Shown: positions 1 to 14,119 of the stretch, one piece after another | Layout of the letters: each line of letters starts with the position of its first letter | Position numbering within the stretch: the stretch's first letter is position 1 | NCBI RefSeq assembly: GCF_947242115.1 | Contig: NC_074726.1 | Coordinates: forward strand, 18,362,325-18,426,324 | DNA length: 64,000 nt | Direction of reading: 5' to 3' | Source: Biomphalaria glabrata | Lineage: Eukaryota > Mollusca > Gastropoda > Planorbidae | The notes under the pieces: generated by a model | The model's input: only the letters and a program-made list of their open reading frames with translations | What the model was told of the DNA's origin: nothing | The model's database searches: none | Translations under genes and position numbers: made by a program

Positions 1-3000
1 GCGCATCAGATGATAGTTTCTCTAATCAAAAAGGCCAGTGCATCAGATGATAGTTTCTGTAATCGACAAGGCAGCGCATCAGATGATAGTTTCTGTAATC
101 GACAAGGCCAGTGCATCATATGGTAGTTTCTCTGTTTGACAAGGCCCTTGCATCAGATGATAGTTTCTCTAATCGACAATGCCAGTGCATCAAATGATAG
201 TTTCTCTAATCGACAAGGCCAGTGCATCATGTGATAGTGTCTCTAATCGACAAGGCCAGTGCATCATGTGATAGTTTGTCTAATCGACAAGGCAGTACAT
301 CATGTGATAGTTTCTCTAATCAACAAGGCTAGTGCATCATGTGATAGTTTCTCTAATCGACAAAGCCAGTGCATCATGTGATAGTTTCTCTAATCGACAA
401 GGCAGTGCATCAGATGATAGTTTCTCCAATCGAGAAGGCAGTGCATCATGTGATAGTTTCTCTATTCGACAAGGCAGTGCATCAGATGATAGTTTTTCTA
501 ATCGACAAGGCAGGGCATCATGTGATAGTTTCTCTAATCGACAAGGCCAGTTCATCAGATGATAGTTTCTCTAATCGACAAGGCAGTGCATCATGTGATA
601 GTTTCTCTAATCGACAAGGCCAGCGCATCAGATGATAGTGTCTCTAATCGACAAGGCCAGTGCATCAGATGATAGTTTCTCTAATCGACAAGGCCAGTGC
701 ATCAGATGATAGTGTCTCTAATCGACAAGGCCAGTGCATCATGTGATAGTTTCTCTAATCGACAAGGCCAGTGCATCAGATAATAGTTTCTCTAATCGAC
801 AAGGCCAGCGCATCAGATGATAGTGTCTCTAATCGACAAGGCCAGTGCATCAGATGATAGTTTCTGTAATCGACAAGACCAGTGCATCATATGATAGTTT
901 CTCTGTTCGACAATGCCAGCGCATCAGATGATAGTGTCTCTAATCGACAAGGCCAGTGCATCAGATGATAGTTTCTCTAATCGACAAGGCCAGTGCATCA
1001 GATGATAGTGTCTCTAATCGACAAGGCCAGTGCATCATGTGATAGTTTCTCTAATCGACAAGGCCAGTGCATCAGATAATAGTTTCTCTAATCGACAAGG
1101 CCAGCGCATCAGATGATAGTGTCTCTAATCGACAAGGCCAGTGCATCAGATGATAGTTTCTGTAATCGACAAGACCAGTGCATCATATGATAGTTTCTCT
1201 GTTCGACAAGGCCAGTGTATCAGATGATAGTTTCTCTAATCGACAAGGCCAGTGCATCATGTGATAGTTTCTCTAATCAACAAGGCCAGTGCATCAGATG
1301 ATAGTTTCTCTAATCGACATGGCAGTGCATCAGATGATAGTTTCTCTAATCGACAAGGCCAGTGCATCATGTAAAAAATTTTTAATCGACAAGGCAGTGC
1401 ATCATGTGATAGTTTCTCTAATCGTCAAGGCAGTGCATCATGTGATAGTTTCTCTAATCGACAAGGCCAGTGCATCAGATGATAGTTTTTCCAATCGAGA
1501 AGGCAGTGCATCATGTGATAGTTTCTCTATTCGACAAGGCAGTGCATCAGATGATAGTTTTTCTAATCGACAAGGCCAGTGCATCAGATGATAGTTTCTC
1601 TAATCGACAAGGCCAGTGCATCAGATTTTAGTTTCTCTAATCGACAAGTCCAGTGCATCAGATGATAGTTTCTCTAATCAACAAGGCCAGCGCATCAGAT
1701 GATAGTTTCTCTAATCGACAAGGCCAGTGCATCATATGATAGTTTCTCTAATCGACAAGGTTAGTGCATCAGATAATAGTTTCTCTAATCGACAAGGCCA
1801 GTGCATCATGTGATAATTTCCCTAATCAACAAGGCCAGTGATTCAGATGATAGTTTCTCTAATCGACAAGGCAGTGTATCAGATGATAGTTTCTCTAATC
1901 GACAAGGCCAGTGCATCATATGATAGTTTCTCTAATCGACAAGGTTAGTGCATCAGATAATAGTTTCTCTAATCGACAAGGCTGTGCATTATGTGATAGT
2001 TTCTCTAATCGACAAGGCAGTGCATCAGATAATAGTTTCTCTAATCGACAAGGCTGTGCATTATGTGATAGTTTCTCTAATCGACAAGGCCAGTGCATCA
2101 TGTAAAAATTTTTTAATCGACAAGGCAGTGCATCATGTGATAGTTTCTCTAATGGTCAAGGCAGTGCATCATGTGATACTTTTTCTAATCGACAAGGCCA
2201 GTGCATCAGATAATAGTTTCTCTAATCGACAAGGCCAGTGCATCATGTGATAGTTTCTCTAATTGACAAGGCAGTGCATCATGTGATAGTTTCTCTAATC
2301 AACAAGGCCAGTGCATCAGATGATAGTTTCTCTAATCGACAAGGCCAGTGCATCATGTGATAGTTTCTCTAATCAACAAGGCCAGCGCATCAGATAATAG
2401 TTTCTCTAATCGACAAGGCAGTGCATCAGATAATAGTTTCTCTAATCGACAAGGCCAGTTCATCAGATGATAGTTTCTCTAATTGACAAGGCAGTGCATC
2501 ATGTGATAGTTTCTCTAATCAACAAGGCCAGTGCATCAGATGATAGTTTCTGTAATCGACAAGGCCAGTGCATCATATGATAGTTTCTCTGTTCGACAAG
2601 GCCCTTGCATCAGATGATAGTTTCTCTAATCGACAATGCCAGTGCATCAGATGATAGTTTCTCTAATCGACAAGGCCAGTGCATCATGTGATAGTTTGTC
2701 TAATCGACAAGGCAGTACATCATGTGATAGTTTCTCTAATCGACAAGGCAGTGCATCATGTGATAGTTTCTCTAATCAACAAGGCCAGTGCATCATGTGA
2801 TAGTTTCTCTAATCGACAAAGCCAGTGCATCATGTGATAGTTTCTCTAATCGACAAGGCAGTGCATCAGATGATAGTTTCTCTATTCGACAAGGCAGTGC
2901 ATCAGATGATAGTTTTTCTAATCGACAAGGCAGGGCATCATGTGATAGTTTCTCTAATCGACAAGGCCAGTTCATCAGATGATAGTTTCTCTAATCGACA

Positions 3001-6000
3001 AGGCAGTGCATCATGTGATAGTTTCTCTAATCGACAAGGCCAGCGCATCAGATGATAGTGTCTCTAATCGACAAGGCCAGTGCATCAGATGATAGTTTCT
3101 CTAATCGACAAGGCCAGTGCATCAGATGATAGTGTCTCTAATCGACAAGGCCAGTGCATCATGTGATAGTTTCTCTAATCGACAAGGCCAGTGCATCAGA
3201 TAATAGTTTCTCTAATCGACAAGGCCAGCGCATCAGATGATAGTGTCTCTAATCGACAAGGCCAGTGCATCAGATGATAGTTTCTGTAATCGACAAGACC
3301 AGTGCATCATATGATAGTTTCTCTGTTCGACAAGGCCAGTGTATCAGATGATAGTTTCTCTAGTCGACAAGGCCAGTGCATCATGTGATAGTTTCTCTAA
3401 TCAACAAGGCCAGTGCATCAGATGATAGTTTCTCTAATCGAAAAGGCAGTGCATCAGATGATAGTTTCTCTAATCGACAAGGCCAGTGCATCATGTAAAA
3501 TTTTTTTAATCGACAAGGCAGTGCATCATGTGATAGTTTCTCTAATCGTCAAGGCAGTGCATCATGTGATAGTTTCTCTAATCGACAAGGCCAGTGCATC
3601 AGATGATAGTTTCTCCAATCGAGAAGGCAGTGCATCATGTGATAGTTTCTCTATTCGACAAGGCAGTGCATCAGATGATAGTTTCTCTAATCAACAAGGC
3701 CAGCGCATCAGATGATAGTTTCTCTAATCGACAAGGCCAGTGCATCATATGATAGTTTCTCTAATCGACAAGGTTAGTGCATCAGATAATAGTTTCTCTA
3801 ATCGACAAGGCTGTGCATTATGTGATAGTTTCTCTAATCGACAAGGCCAGTGCATCATGTAAAAAATTTTTAATCGACAAGGCAGTGCATCATGTGATAG
3901 TTTCTCTAATCGTCAAGGCAGTGCATCATGTGATAGTTTCTCTAATCGACAAGGCCAGTGCATCATGTGATAGTTTCTCTAATCGACAAGGCAGTGCATC
4001 TTGTGATAGTTTCTCTAATCGACAAAGCCAGTGCATCATGTGATAGTTTCTCTAATCGACAAGGCAGTGCATCAGATAATAGTTTCTCTAATTGACAAGG
4101 CAGTGCATCAGATAATAGTTTCTCTAATCGACAAGGCCAGTGCATCATGTGATAGTTTCTCTAATCGACAAGGCAGTGCATCAGATGATAGTTTCTCTAA
4201 TCGACAAGGCAGTGCATCTTGTGATAGTTTCTCTAATCGACAAAGCCAGTGCATCATGTGATAGTTTCTCTAATTGACAAGGCAGTGCATCAGATAATAG
4301 TTTCTCTAATCGACAAGGCCAGTGCATCATATGATAGTTTCTCTGTTCGACAAGGCCAGTGCATCAGATGATAGTTTCTCTAATCGACAATGCCAGTGCA
4401 TCAGATGATAGTTTCTCTAATCGACAAGGCAGTACATCATGTAATAGTTTCTCTAATCGACAAGGCAGTGCATCAGATGATAGTTTCTCTAATTAACAAG
4501 GACAGTGAATCAGATGATAGTTTCTCTAATCGACAAGGCAGTGAATCAGATGATAGTTTCTCTAATCGACAAGGCCAGTGCATCAGATGATAGTTTCTCT
4601 AATCGACAAGACCAGTGCATCAGATGATAGTTTCTCTAATCGACAAGGCCAGTGCATCAGATGATAGTTTCTCTAATCGACAAGGCCAGTGCATCAGATG
4701 ATAGTTTCTCTAATCGACAAGGCCAGTGCATCAGATGATAGTTTCTCTAATCGACAAGGCCAGTGCATCAGATGATAGTTTCTCTAATCGACATGGCAGT
4801 GCATCAGATGATAGTTTCTCTAATCGACAAGGCCAGTGCATCATGTAAAAAATTTTTAATCGACAAGGCAGTGCATCATGTGATAGTTTCTCTAATCGTC
4901 AAGGCAGTGCATCATGTGATAGTTTCTCTAATCGACAAGGCCAGTGCATCAGATGATAGTTTTTCCAATCGAGAAGGCAGTGCATCATGTGATAGTTTCT
5001 CTATTCGACAAGGCAGTGCATCAGATGATAGTTTTTCTAATCGACAAGGCCAGCGCATCAGATGATAGTGTCTCTAATCGACAAGGCCAGTGCATCAGAT
5101 GATAGTTTCTCTAATCGACAAGGCCAGTGCATCAGATGATAGTGTCTCTAATCGACAAGGCCAGTGCATCATGTGATAGTTTCTCTAATCGACAAGGCCA
5201 GTGCATCAGATAATAGTTTCTCTAATCGACAAGGCCAGCGCATCAGATGATAGTGTCTCTAATCGACAAGGCCAGTGCATCAGATGATAGTTTCTGTAAT
5301 CGACAAGACCAGTGCATCATATGATAGTTTCTCTGTTCGACAATGCCAGCGCATCAGATGATAGTGTCTCTAATCGACAAGGCCAGTGCATCAGATGATA
5401 GTTTCTCTAATCGACAAGGCCAGTGCATCAGATGATAGTGTCTCTAATCGACAAGGCCAGTGCATCATGTGATAGTTTCTCTAATCGACAAGGCCAGTGC
5501 ATCAGATAATAGTTTCTCTAATCGACAAGGCCAGCGCATCAGATGATAGTGTCTCTAATCGACAAGGCCAGTGCATCAGATGATAGTTTCTGTAATCGAC
5601 AAGACCAGTGCATCATATGATAGTTTCTCTGTTCGACAAGGCCAGTGTATCAGATGATAGTTTCTCTAATCGACAAGGCCAGTGCATCATGTGATAGTTT
5701 CTCTAATCAACAAGGCCAGTGCATCAGATGATAGTTTCTCTAATCGACATGGCAGTGCATCAGATGATAGTTTCTCTAATCGACAAGGCCAGTGCATCAT
5801 GTAAAAAATTTTTAATCGACAAGGCAGTGCATCATGTGATAGTTTCTCTAATCGTCAAGGCAGTGCATCATGTGATAGTTTCTCTAATCGACAAGGCCAG
5901 TGCATCAGATGATAGTTTTTCCAATCGAGAAGGCAGTGCATCATGTGATAGTTTCTCTATTCGACAAGGCAGTGCATCAGATGATAGTTTTTCTAATCGA

Positions 6001-9000
6001 CAAGGCCAGTGCATCAGATGATAGTTTCTCTAATCGACAAGGCCAGTGCATCAGATTTTAGTTTCTCTAATCGACAAGTCCAGTGCATCAGATGATAGTT
6101 TCTCTAATCAACAAGGCCAGCGCATCAGATGATAGTTTCTCTAATCGACAAGGCCAGTGCATCATATGATAGTTTCTCTAATCGACAAGGTTAGTGCATC
6201 AGATAATAGTTTCTCTAATCGACAAGGCCAGTGCATCATGTGATAATTTCCCTAATCAACAAGGCCAATGATTCAGATGATAGTTTCTCTAATCGACAAG
6301 GCAGTGTATCAGATGATAGTTTCTCTAATCGACAAGGCCAGTGCATCATATGATAGTTTCTCTAATCGACAAGGTTAGTGCATCAGATAATAGTTTCTCT
6401 AATCGACAAGGCTGTGCATTATGTGATAGTTTCTCTAATCGACAAGGCAGTGCATCAGATAATAGTTTCTCTAATCGACAAGGCTGTGCATTATGTGATA
6501 GTTTCTCTAATCGACAAGGCCAGTGCATCATGTAAAAATTTTTTAATCGACAAGGCAGTGCATCATGTGATAGTTTCTCTAATGGTCAAGGCAGTGCATC
6601 ATGTGATACTTTTTCTAATCGACAAGGCCAGTGCATCAGATAATAGTTTCTCTAATCGACAAGGCCAGTGCATCATGTGATAGTTTCTCTAATTGACAAG
6701 GCAGTGCATCATGTGATAGTTTCTCTAATCAACAAGGCCAGTGCATCAGATGATAGTTTCTCTAATCGACAAGGCCAGTGCATCATGTGATAGTTTCTCT
6801 AATCAACAAGGCCAGCGCATCAGATAATAGTTTCTCTAATCGACAAGGCAGTGCATCAGATAATAGTTTCTCTAATCGACAAGGCCAGTTCATCAGATGA
6901 TAGTTTCTCTAATTGACAAGGCAGTGCATCATGTGATAGTTTCTCTAATCAACAAGGCCAGTGCATCAGATGATAGTTTCTGTAATCGACAAGGCCAGTG
7001 CATCATATGATAGTTTCTCTGTTCGACAAGGCCCTTGCATCAGATGATAGTTTCTCTAATCGACAATGCCAGTGCATCAGATGATAGTTTCTCTAATCGA
7101 CAAGGCCAGTGCATCATGTGATAGTTTGTCTAATCGACAAGGCAGTACATCATGTGATAGTTTCTCTAATCGACAAGGCAGTGCATCATGTGATAGTTTC
7201 TCTAATCAACAAGGCCAGTGCATCATGTGATAGTTTCTCTAATCGACAAAGCCAGTGCATCATGTGATAGTTTCTCTAATCGACAAGGCAGTGCATCAGA
7301 TGATAGTTTCTCTATTCGACAAGGCAGTGCATCAGATGATAGTTTTTCTAATCGACAAGGCAGGGCATCATGTGATAGTTTCTCTAATCGACAAGGCCAG
7401 TTCATCAGATGATAGTTTCTCTAATCGACAAGGCAGTGCATCATGTGATAGTTTCTCTAATCGACAAGGCCAGCGCATCAGATGATAGTGTCTCTAATCG
7501 ACAAGGCCAGTGCATCAGATGATAGTTTCTCTAATCGACAAGGCCAGTGCATCAGATGATAGTGTCTCTAATCGACAAGGCCAGTGCATCATGTGATAGT
7601 TTCTCTAATCGACAAGGCCAGTGCATCAGATAATAGTTTCTCTAATCGACAAGGCCAGCGCATCAGATGATAGTGTCTCTAATCGACAAGGCCAGTGCAT
7701 CAGATGATAGTTTCTGTAATCGACAAGACCAGTGCATCATATGATAGTTTCTCTGTTCGACAAGGCCAGTGTATCAGATGATAGTTTCTCTAGTCGACAA
7801 GGCCAGTGCATCATGTGATAGTTTCTCTAATCAACAAGGCCAGTGCATCAGATGATAGTTTCTCTAATCGAAAAGGCAGTGCATCAGATGATAGTTTCTC
7901 TAATCGACAAGGCCAGTGCATCATGTAAAATTTTTTTAATCGACAAGGCAGTGCATCATGTGATAGTTTCTCTAATCGTCAAGGCAGTGCATCATGTGAT
8001 AGTTTCTCTAATCGACAAGGCCAGTGCATCAGATGATAGTTTCTCCAATCGAGAAGGCAGTGCATCATGTGATAGTTTCTCTATTCGACAAGGCAGTGCA
8101 TCAGATGATAGTTTCTCTAATCAACAAGGCCAGCGCATCAGATGATAGTTTCTCTAATCGACAAGGCCAGTGCATCATATGATAGTTTCTCTAATCGACA
8201 AGGTTAGTGCATCAGATAATAGTTTCTCTAATCGACAAGGCCAGTGCATCATGTGATAATTTCCCTAATCAACAAGGCCAATGATTCAGATGATAGTTTC
8301 TCTAATCGACAAGGCAGTGTATCAGATGATAGTTTCTCTAATCGACAAGGCCAGTGCATCATATGATAGTTTCTCTAATCGACAAGGTTAGTGCATCAGA
8401 TAATAGTTTCTCTAATCGACAAGGCTGTGCATTATGTGATAGTTTCTCTAATCGACAAGGCAGTGCATCAGATAATAGTTTCTCTAATCGACAAGGCTGT
8501 GCATTATGTGATAGTTTCTCTAATCGACAAGGCCAGTGCATCATGTAAAAATTTTTTAATCGACAAGGCAGTGCATCATGTGATAGTTTCTCTAATGGTC
8601 AAGGCAGTGCATCATGTGATACTTTTTCTAATCGACAAGGCCAGTGCATCAGATAATAGTTTCTCTAATCGACAAGGCCAGTGCATCATGTGATAGTTTC
8701 TCTAATTGACAAGGCAGTGCATCATGTGATAGTTTCTCTAATCAACAAGGCCAGTGCATCAGATGATAGTTTCTCTAATCGACAAGGCCAGTGCATCATG
8801 TGATAGTTTCTCTAATCAACAAGGCCAGCGCATCAGATAATAGTTTCTCTAATCGACAAGGCAGTGCATCAGATAATAGTTTCTCTAATCGACAAGGCCA
8901 GTTCATCAGATGATAGTTTCTCTAATTGACAAGGCAGTGCATCATGTGATAGTTTCTCTAATCAACAAGGCCAGTGCATCAGATGATAGTTTCTGTAATC

Positions 9001-11340
9001 GACAAGGCCAGTGCATCATATGATAGTTTCTCTGTTCGACAAGGCCCTTGCATCAGATGATAGTTTCTCTAATCGACAATGCCAGTGCATCAGATGATAG
9101 TTTCTCTAATCGACAAGGCCAGTGCATCATGTGATAGTTTGTCTAATCGACAAGGCAGTACATCATGTGATAGTTTCTCTAATCGACAAGGCAGTGCATC
9201 ATGTGATAGTTTCTCTAATCAACAAGGCCAGTGCATCATGTGATAGTTTCTCTAATCGACAAAGCCAGTGCATCATGTGATAGTTTCTCTAATCGACAAG
9301 GCAGTGCATCAGATGATAGTTTCTCTATTCGACAAGGCAGTGCATCAGATGATAGTTTTTCTAATCGACAAGGCAGGGCATCATGTGATAGTTTCTCTAA
9401 TCGACAAGGCCAGTTCATCAGATGATAGTTTCTCTAATCGACAAGGCAGTGCATCATGTGATAGTTTCTCTAATCGACAAGGCCAGCGCATCAGATGATA
9501 GTGTCTCTAATCGACAAGGCCAGTGCATCAGATGATAGTTTCTCTAATCGACAAGGCCAGTGCATCAGATGATAGTGTCTCTAATCGACAAGGCCAGTGC
9601 ATCATGTGATAGTTTCTCTAATCGACAAGGCCAGTGCATCAGATAATAGTTTCTCTAATCGACAAGGCCAGCGCATCAGATGATAGTGTCTCTAATCGAC
9701 AAGGCCAGTGCATCAGATGATAGTTTCTGTAATCGACAAGACCAGTGCATCATATGATAGTTTCTCTGTTCGACAAGGCCAGTGTATCAGATGATAGTTT
9801 CTCTAGTCGACAAGGCCAGTGCATCATGTGATAGTTTCTCTAATCAACAAGGCCAGTGCATCAGATGATAGTTTCTCTAATCGAAAAGGCAGTGCATCAG
9901 ATGATAGTTTCTCTAATCGACAAGGCCAGTGCATCATGTAAAATTTTTTTAATCGACAAGGCAGTGCATCATGTGATAGTTTCTCTAATCGTCAAGGCAG
10001 TGCATCATGTGATAGTTTCTCTAATCGACAAGGCCAGTGCATCAGATGATAGTTTCTCCAATCGAGAAGGCAGTGCATCATGTGATAGTTTCTCTATTCG
10101 ACAAGGCAGTGCATCAGATGATAGTTTCTCTAATCAACAAGGCCAGCGCATCAGATGATAGTTTCTCTAATCGACAAGGCCAGTGCATCATATGATAGTT
10201 TCTCTAATCGACAAGGTTAGTGCATCAGATAATAGTTTCTCTAATCGACAAGGCTGTGCATTATGTGATAGTTTCTCTAATCGACAAGGCCAGTGCATCA
10301 TGTAAAAAATTTTTAATCGACAAGACAGTGCATCATGTGATAGTTTCTCTAATCGTCAAGGCAGTGCATCATGTGATAGTTTCTCTAATCGACAAGGCCA
10401 GTGCATCATGTGATAGTTTCTCTAATCGACAAGGCAGTGCATCTTGTGATAGTTTCTCTAATCGACAAAGCCAGTGCATCATGTGATAGTTTCTCTAATC
10501 GACAAGGCAGTGCATCAGATAATAGTTTCTCTAATTGACAAGGCAGTGCATCAGATAATAGTTTCTCTAATCGACAAGGCCAGTGCATCATGTGATAGTT
10601 TCTCTAATCGACAAGGCAGTGCATCATGTGATAGTTTCTCTAATCGACAAAGCCAGTGCATCATGTGATAGTTTCTCTAATCGACAAGGCAGTGCATCAG
10701 ATAATAGTTTCTCTAATCGACAAGGCAGTGCATCATGTGATAGTTTCTCTAATCGACAAGGCCAGTGCATCATGTGATAGTTTCTCTAATCAACAAGGCC
10801 AGTGCATCAGATGATAGTTTCATTAATCGACAAGGCCAGTGCATCATATGATAGTTTCTCTGTTCGACAAGGCCAGTGCATCAGATGATAGTTTCTCTAA
10901 TCGACAATGCCAGTGCATCAGATGATAGTTTCTCTAATCGACAAGGCAGTACATCATGTGATAGTTTCTCTAATCGACAAGGCAGTGCATCAGATGATAG
11001 TTTCTCTAATTAACAAGGACAGTGAATCAGATGATAGTTTCTCTAATCGACAAGGCAGTGAATCAGATGATAGTTTCTCTAATCGACAAGGCCAGTGCAT
11101 CAGATGATAGTTTCTCTAATCGACAAGACCAGTGCATCAGATGATAGTTTCTCTAATCGACAAGGCCAGTGCATCAGATGATAGTTTCTCTAATCGACAA
11201 GGCCAGTGCATCAGATGATAGTTTCTCTAATCGACAAGGCCAGTGCATCAGATGATAGTTTCTCTAATCGACAAGGCCAGTGCATCAGATGATAGTTTCT
11301 CTAATCGACAAGGCCAGTGCATCAGATGATAGTTTCTCTC
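1..11340. repeat. 36-37 bp satellite array with higher-order structure
   Basis: About 310 monomers close to GCATCAGATGATAGTTTCTC + TAATCGACAAGGC(CA)GT fill the first 11.3 kb and run off the left edge. Monomers differ at a few fixed sites (AGATGATAG, TGTGATAG, AGATAATAG, ATATGATAG; GGC versus GGCCA). A rare variant with TGTAAAAAATTTTTAATCG marks positions near 1370, 2100, 3490, 3860, 4845, 5800, 6530, 7920, 8540, 9940 and 10300. Blocks recur at shifts of 4430 bp (for example 1911 to 6341, 2788 to 7218, 3413 to 7843) and 2013 bp (6341 to 8354, 7218 to 9231). The open frames in it (up to 100 aa) are repeat artefacts. Confidence 0.97.
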
Positions 11341-11399
11341 AAAATGGAATAGAAAAGGGAGTCACATAATCCTGCCAAGCATTCACACAATCTTCATGC

Positions 11400-11760
11400 A
11401 GTCTCCGTTGGTATGGGCCCTGCAGGAGGGAAGACCCTCGCTTCCCTAAAAGATTCCTTTATGGTCAATTTTAAAAAAAGGAAGCGATCTGAATGTGGAC
11501 AAAAAAAACGCTTTAAGAACAGCCTCAAAGCGTCTTTGAAATGCTTGAACATGGACACGTCCACATGGGAGACGGAATCCCATGATTCATCATGGTGTCA
11601 CGCTGTGAAAACTGGCACAAAAGAGAAGCGCCAGAGAAAAAAAATCAAGGCTACCTACAAAAACTCCATTTGGACTAACCTGCCCAGTGTGCAGCCGAAC
11701 ATTCCGGGCTCACATGTCTTACTAGGCACTTGAGGAGGCCAAAAACCCCCGCGCACAGTC
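11400..11760 (+). mobile_element. LINE fragment (C-terminal end of ORF2)
   Basis: The + frame reads GQKKRFKNSLKASLKCLNM followed by TSTWETESHDSSW. This matches the segment found near the end of RTE/L1-like non-LTR polyproteins (GGQKKRYKDTLKASLK..., then a W-rich stretch). It abuts the end of the satellite, has no other LINE parts and is a relic. Confidence 0.6.
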
Positions 11761-11779
11761 CCATGAATGACGAAAGTGG

Positions 11780-12300
11780 TCCTCATTCTTCCTAAACGTC
11801 TAAAAAATCTCATTATCGATAATAGGTTGTCCGGATTTTTTAAACAAAAAAGTAAGCACAAAAGAAATTTATTTTCTAGTTATGTCATTGTCATACAAAA
11901 AAAAGTCGCTAAAAATGTATTATCGGGAATAAGTTATAACGGTAAATTTTATAAAAAACAACTCCAAAACATTTATTTTTAAATCAAAACAAATTAACGC
12001 TTAAAAGATTCATTATATCCCTGTTGTACATTGTGTAAAAATTAACTTATTTGTCAGAAAGTCTAGAAATCTAATTTTTAATAAGTACCTCTATTCCTCG
12101 CTCGATCAAATGATTTGTTTGAGAATCATGCGTGATGGTAGTTTCACTAGTAGCTATAATTGGAACATTAGTGCACATGTTATAAGAACTGTTGCGCAAA
12201 ATACACCATCGTGATTCATTAAAACTCTCTCGTGTTTACAAAGAAATGTTTTAGTCTAATTAAACATTGTGACTTAAAATGAAAGATATTTTTTTCGTTG
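11780..12300. other. AT-rich intergenic DNA, nothing recognised
   Basis: No exon, RNA or mobile-element signal seen. Short open frames here have no recognisable motif. Confidence 0.5.
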
Positions 12301-12320
12301 GCGTCATTCGGAACGATTTT

Positions 12321-12414
12321 ATTAATAAAAGTACCTCGAGTCCTCACTCGGTTAATAAAAGTACCTCGAGTCCTCACTCGTTTAATAAAAGTATCTCGAG
12401 TCCTCACTCGGTTA
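12321..12414. repeat. 30 bp tandem repeat, 3 copies
   Basis: Unit TAATAAAAGTACCTCGAGTC + CTCACTCGGT. A diverged relative lies at about 12085. Confidence 0.85.
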
Positions 12415-12695
12415 ATGGTTTGTTTGAAAAGTATGTGACGAGTTTCTAAAAGAAAAAAGGTGCAAATGCTATAAGAACAAAAGCGCAAATGTTTATTAAC
12501 CCTCTGATTCACAAACACTAAGCCGTGTGACGAATCTCTAAAACAGCTCTAACGAGTTTCCTAGAATTAGGGTAGGGGAAAAAATCAATTTTTTAAATCG
12601 AACACTTATTAGTTATCTAGAATGAAATATTCGCTCTACAAATTGTATGAAGGAGGTATTGTCTTTTTAAAAACGTTTTATGTTTTATTTTTCCA

Positions 12696-13133
12696 TTTTC
12701 TATTGCTCTATTTTCTATTGCTCTATTTTCTATTGCTCTAGTTTCTATTGCTCTAGTTCATATTGTTCTAGTTTATATTGCTCTAGTTTATATTGTTCTA
12801 GTTTATATTGTTCTAGTTTATATTGTTCTAGTTTATATTGTTTTAGTTTATATTGTTGTAGTTTATATTGCTCTAGTTTATATTGTTCTAGTTTATATTG
12901 CTCTAGTTTATATTGTTCTAGTTTATATTGTTGTAGTTTATATTGCTCTAGTTTATATTGTTCTAGTTTATATTGTTGTAGTTTATATTGCTCTAGTTTA
13001 TATTGTCCTAGTTTATATCGTTGTAGTTTATATTGCTCTAGTTTATATTGCTCTAGTTTATATTGTTCTAGTTTATATTGCTCTAGTTTATATTGTTCTA
13101 GTTTATATTGTTCTAGTTTATATTGCTCTAGTT
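12696..13133. repeat. 15 bp minisatellite, about 29 copies
   Basis: Unit AGTTTATATTGCTCT with C/T and G variants. Because 15 is a multiple of 3, both strands stay open (SLYCS and QYKLE repeats). No gene context. Confidence 0.95.
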
Positions 13134-13339
13134 TGCATAAGCTAATATTCTTGTAGGTATCATTCACATGAAAATAGTTTGAACATTAAACAGTAGATAT
13201 AATTGCTGGTATGGCAGTACACTGAATCTTCAAAGAATAGATCAGCAAACGTTGCTCGGGTAATTTTGTTTTGATGTTTAGAGACATTTCATGTGATGAA
13301 GTAATACTTAAAGTATGTTAAGCTATGGTCAAGTATATT

Positions 13340-13520
13340 TAATGATGTCCAGAGACTTTCCAGCGCATGTTTAGAGAATATCCAGGGGATGTCCAGAGAG
13401 TTTTAGTGTCCAGAGATATCCAGGGGATGTCCAGAGAGTTTTAGTGTCCAGAGATATCCAGGGGATGTCCAGAGAGTTTTAGTGTCTATAGCATATCCAG
13501 CGCATGTTTAGAGAATATCT
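13340..13520. repeat. 38 bp tandem repeat, about 3 copies
   Basis: Unit TATCCAGGGGATGTCCAGAG + AGTTTTAGTGTCCAGAGA, flanked by two copies of a partial unit (CAGCGCATGTTTAGAGAATA). The rest of 13140-13993 is AT-rich 3' flank of gene B. Confidence 0.85.
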
Positions 13521-13694
13521 AGGAAGTGGTAAGAAGGGGTCTACTTTGTGAAGTGAGTGAGTTTGTGATGTTTCCAATTATTTTCAGTGAATGTTTAAAT
13601 GATTGTCAGAAATTTAAAAAGTTTTTTTTTAAATCAAACTATACTTAGATAGTTAATATGATTTGTAGAGCTATTGTGTTTCTAGAACATTTAG

Positions 13695-13700
13695 TTTATT
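13695..13700 (-). terminator. Possible poly(A) signal of gene B
   Basis: AATAAA on the minus strand about 295 nt past the gene B stop. This is a weak call by position only. Confidence 0.25.
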
Positions 13701-13993
13701 CTTGAAAATGTTAAGTGCATAAGGAGAAATTGTTTTGGAGTTTTTTCTGAGGAATAGTTGGTATGAAAGTATAAAGAATGGGTTTTGTTGATGTTGTTAA
13801 GTCAATTAACGAATTGTTTTCACAAGAGAGATTGTTAGGTATATGTAATTTCCTCTCAACAGAAAAACTTTGTCTTATTTAGATGGTTTGTAAACATTCG
13901 ACATATAGAAATAATGAAAACAACTCAAGTGATAGATGTAACAAAGCCATACAGTTTTCAAGAACAAAACTCAATCTGTCTACAATGTATTAG

Positions 13994-14119
13994 TTATCCT
14001 GGGTAGTGTAGTACACGGAACTCACTGGAGCCACACGAGGAAACTGCTTGGGCCACACCAACTAGAATCCATTCACTATTAAAAGGAGCCCGGCAATACA
14101 CAGGGGCGCCGGCATCACC
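13994..14119 (-). CDS. Gene B exon 8: GDAGAP, nucleophile lost
   Basis: 126 nt, acceptor TTCTTCAG, stop TAA at 13996-13994. It encodes GDAGAPVYCRAPFNSEWILV, CGSS and a HYPG end. Ala replaces the catalytic Ser. Confidence 0.88.
   Translation of the reverse strand, partial: GDAGAPVYCRAPFNSEWILVGVAQAVSSCGSSEFRVLHYPG

Noticed and set aside
1-11340. CRISPR-like or coding array
   Set aside because: There are no unique spacers; monomers are contiguous 36-37 bp variants. The short open frames repeat with the monomer and have no start or stop context.
12680-13167. Open frames of 158 and 140 codons (SLYCS and QYKLE repeats)
   Set aside because: Artefact of a 15 bp minisatellite open on both strands.
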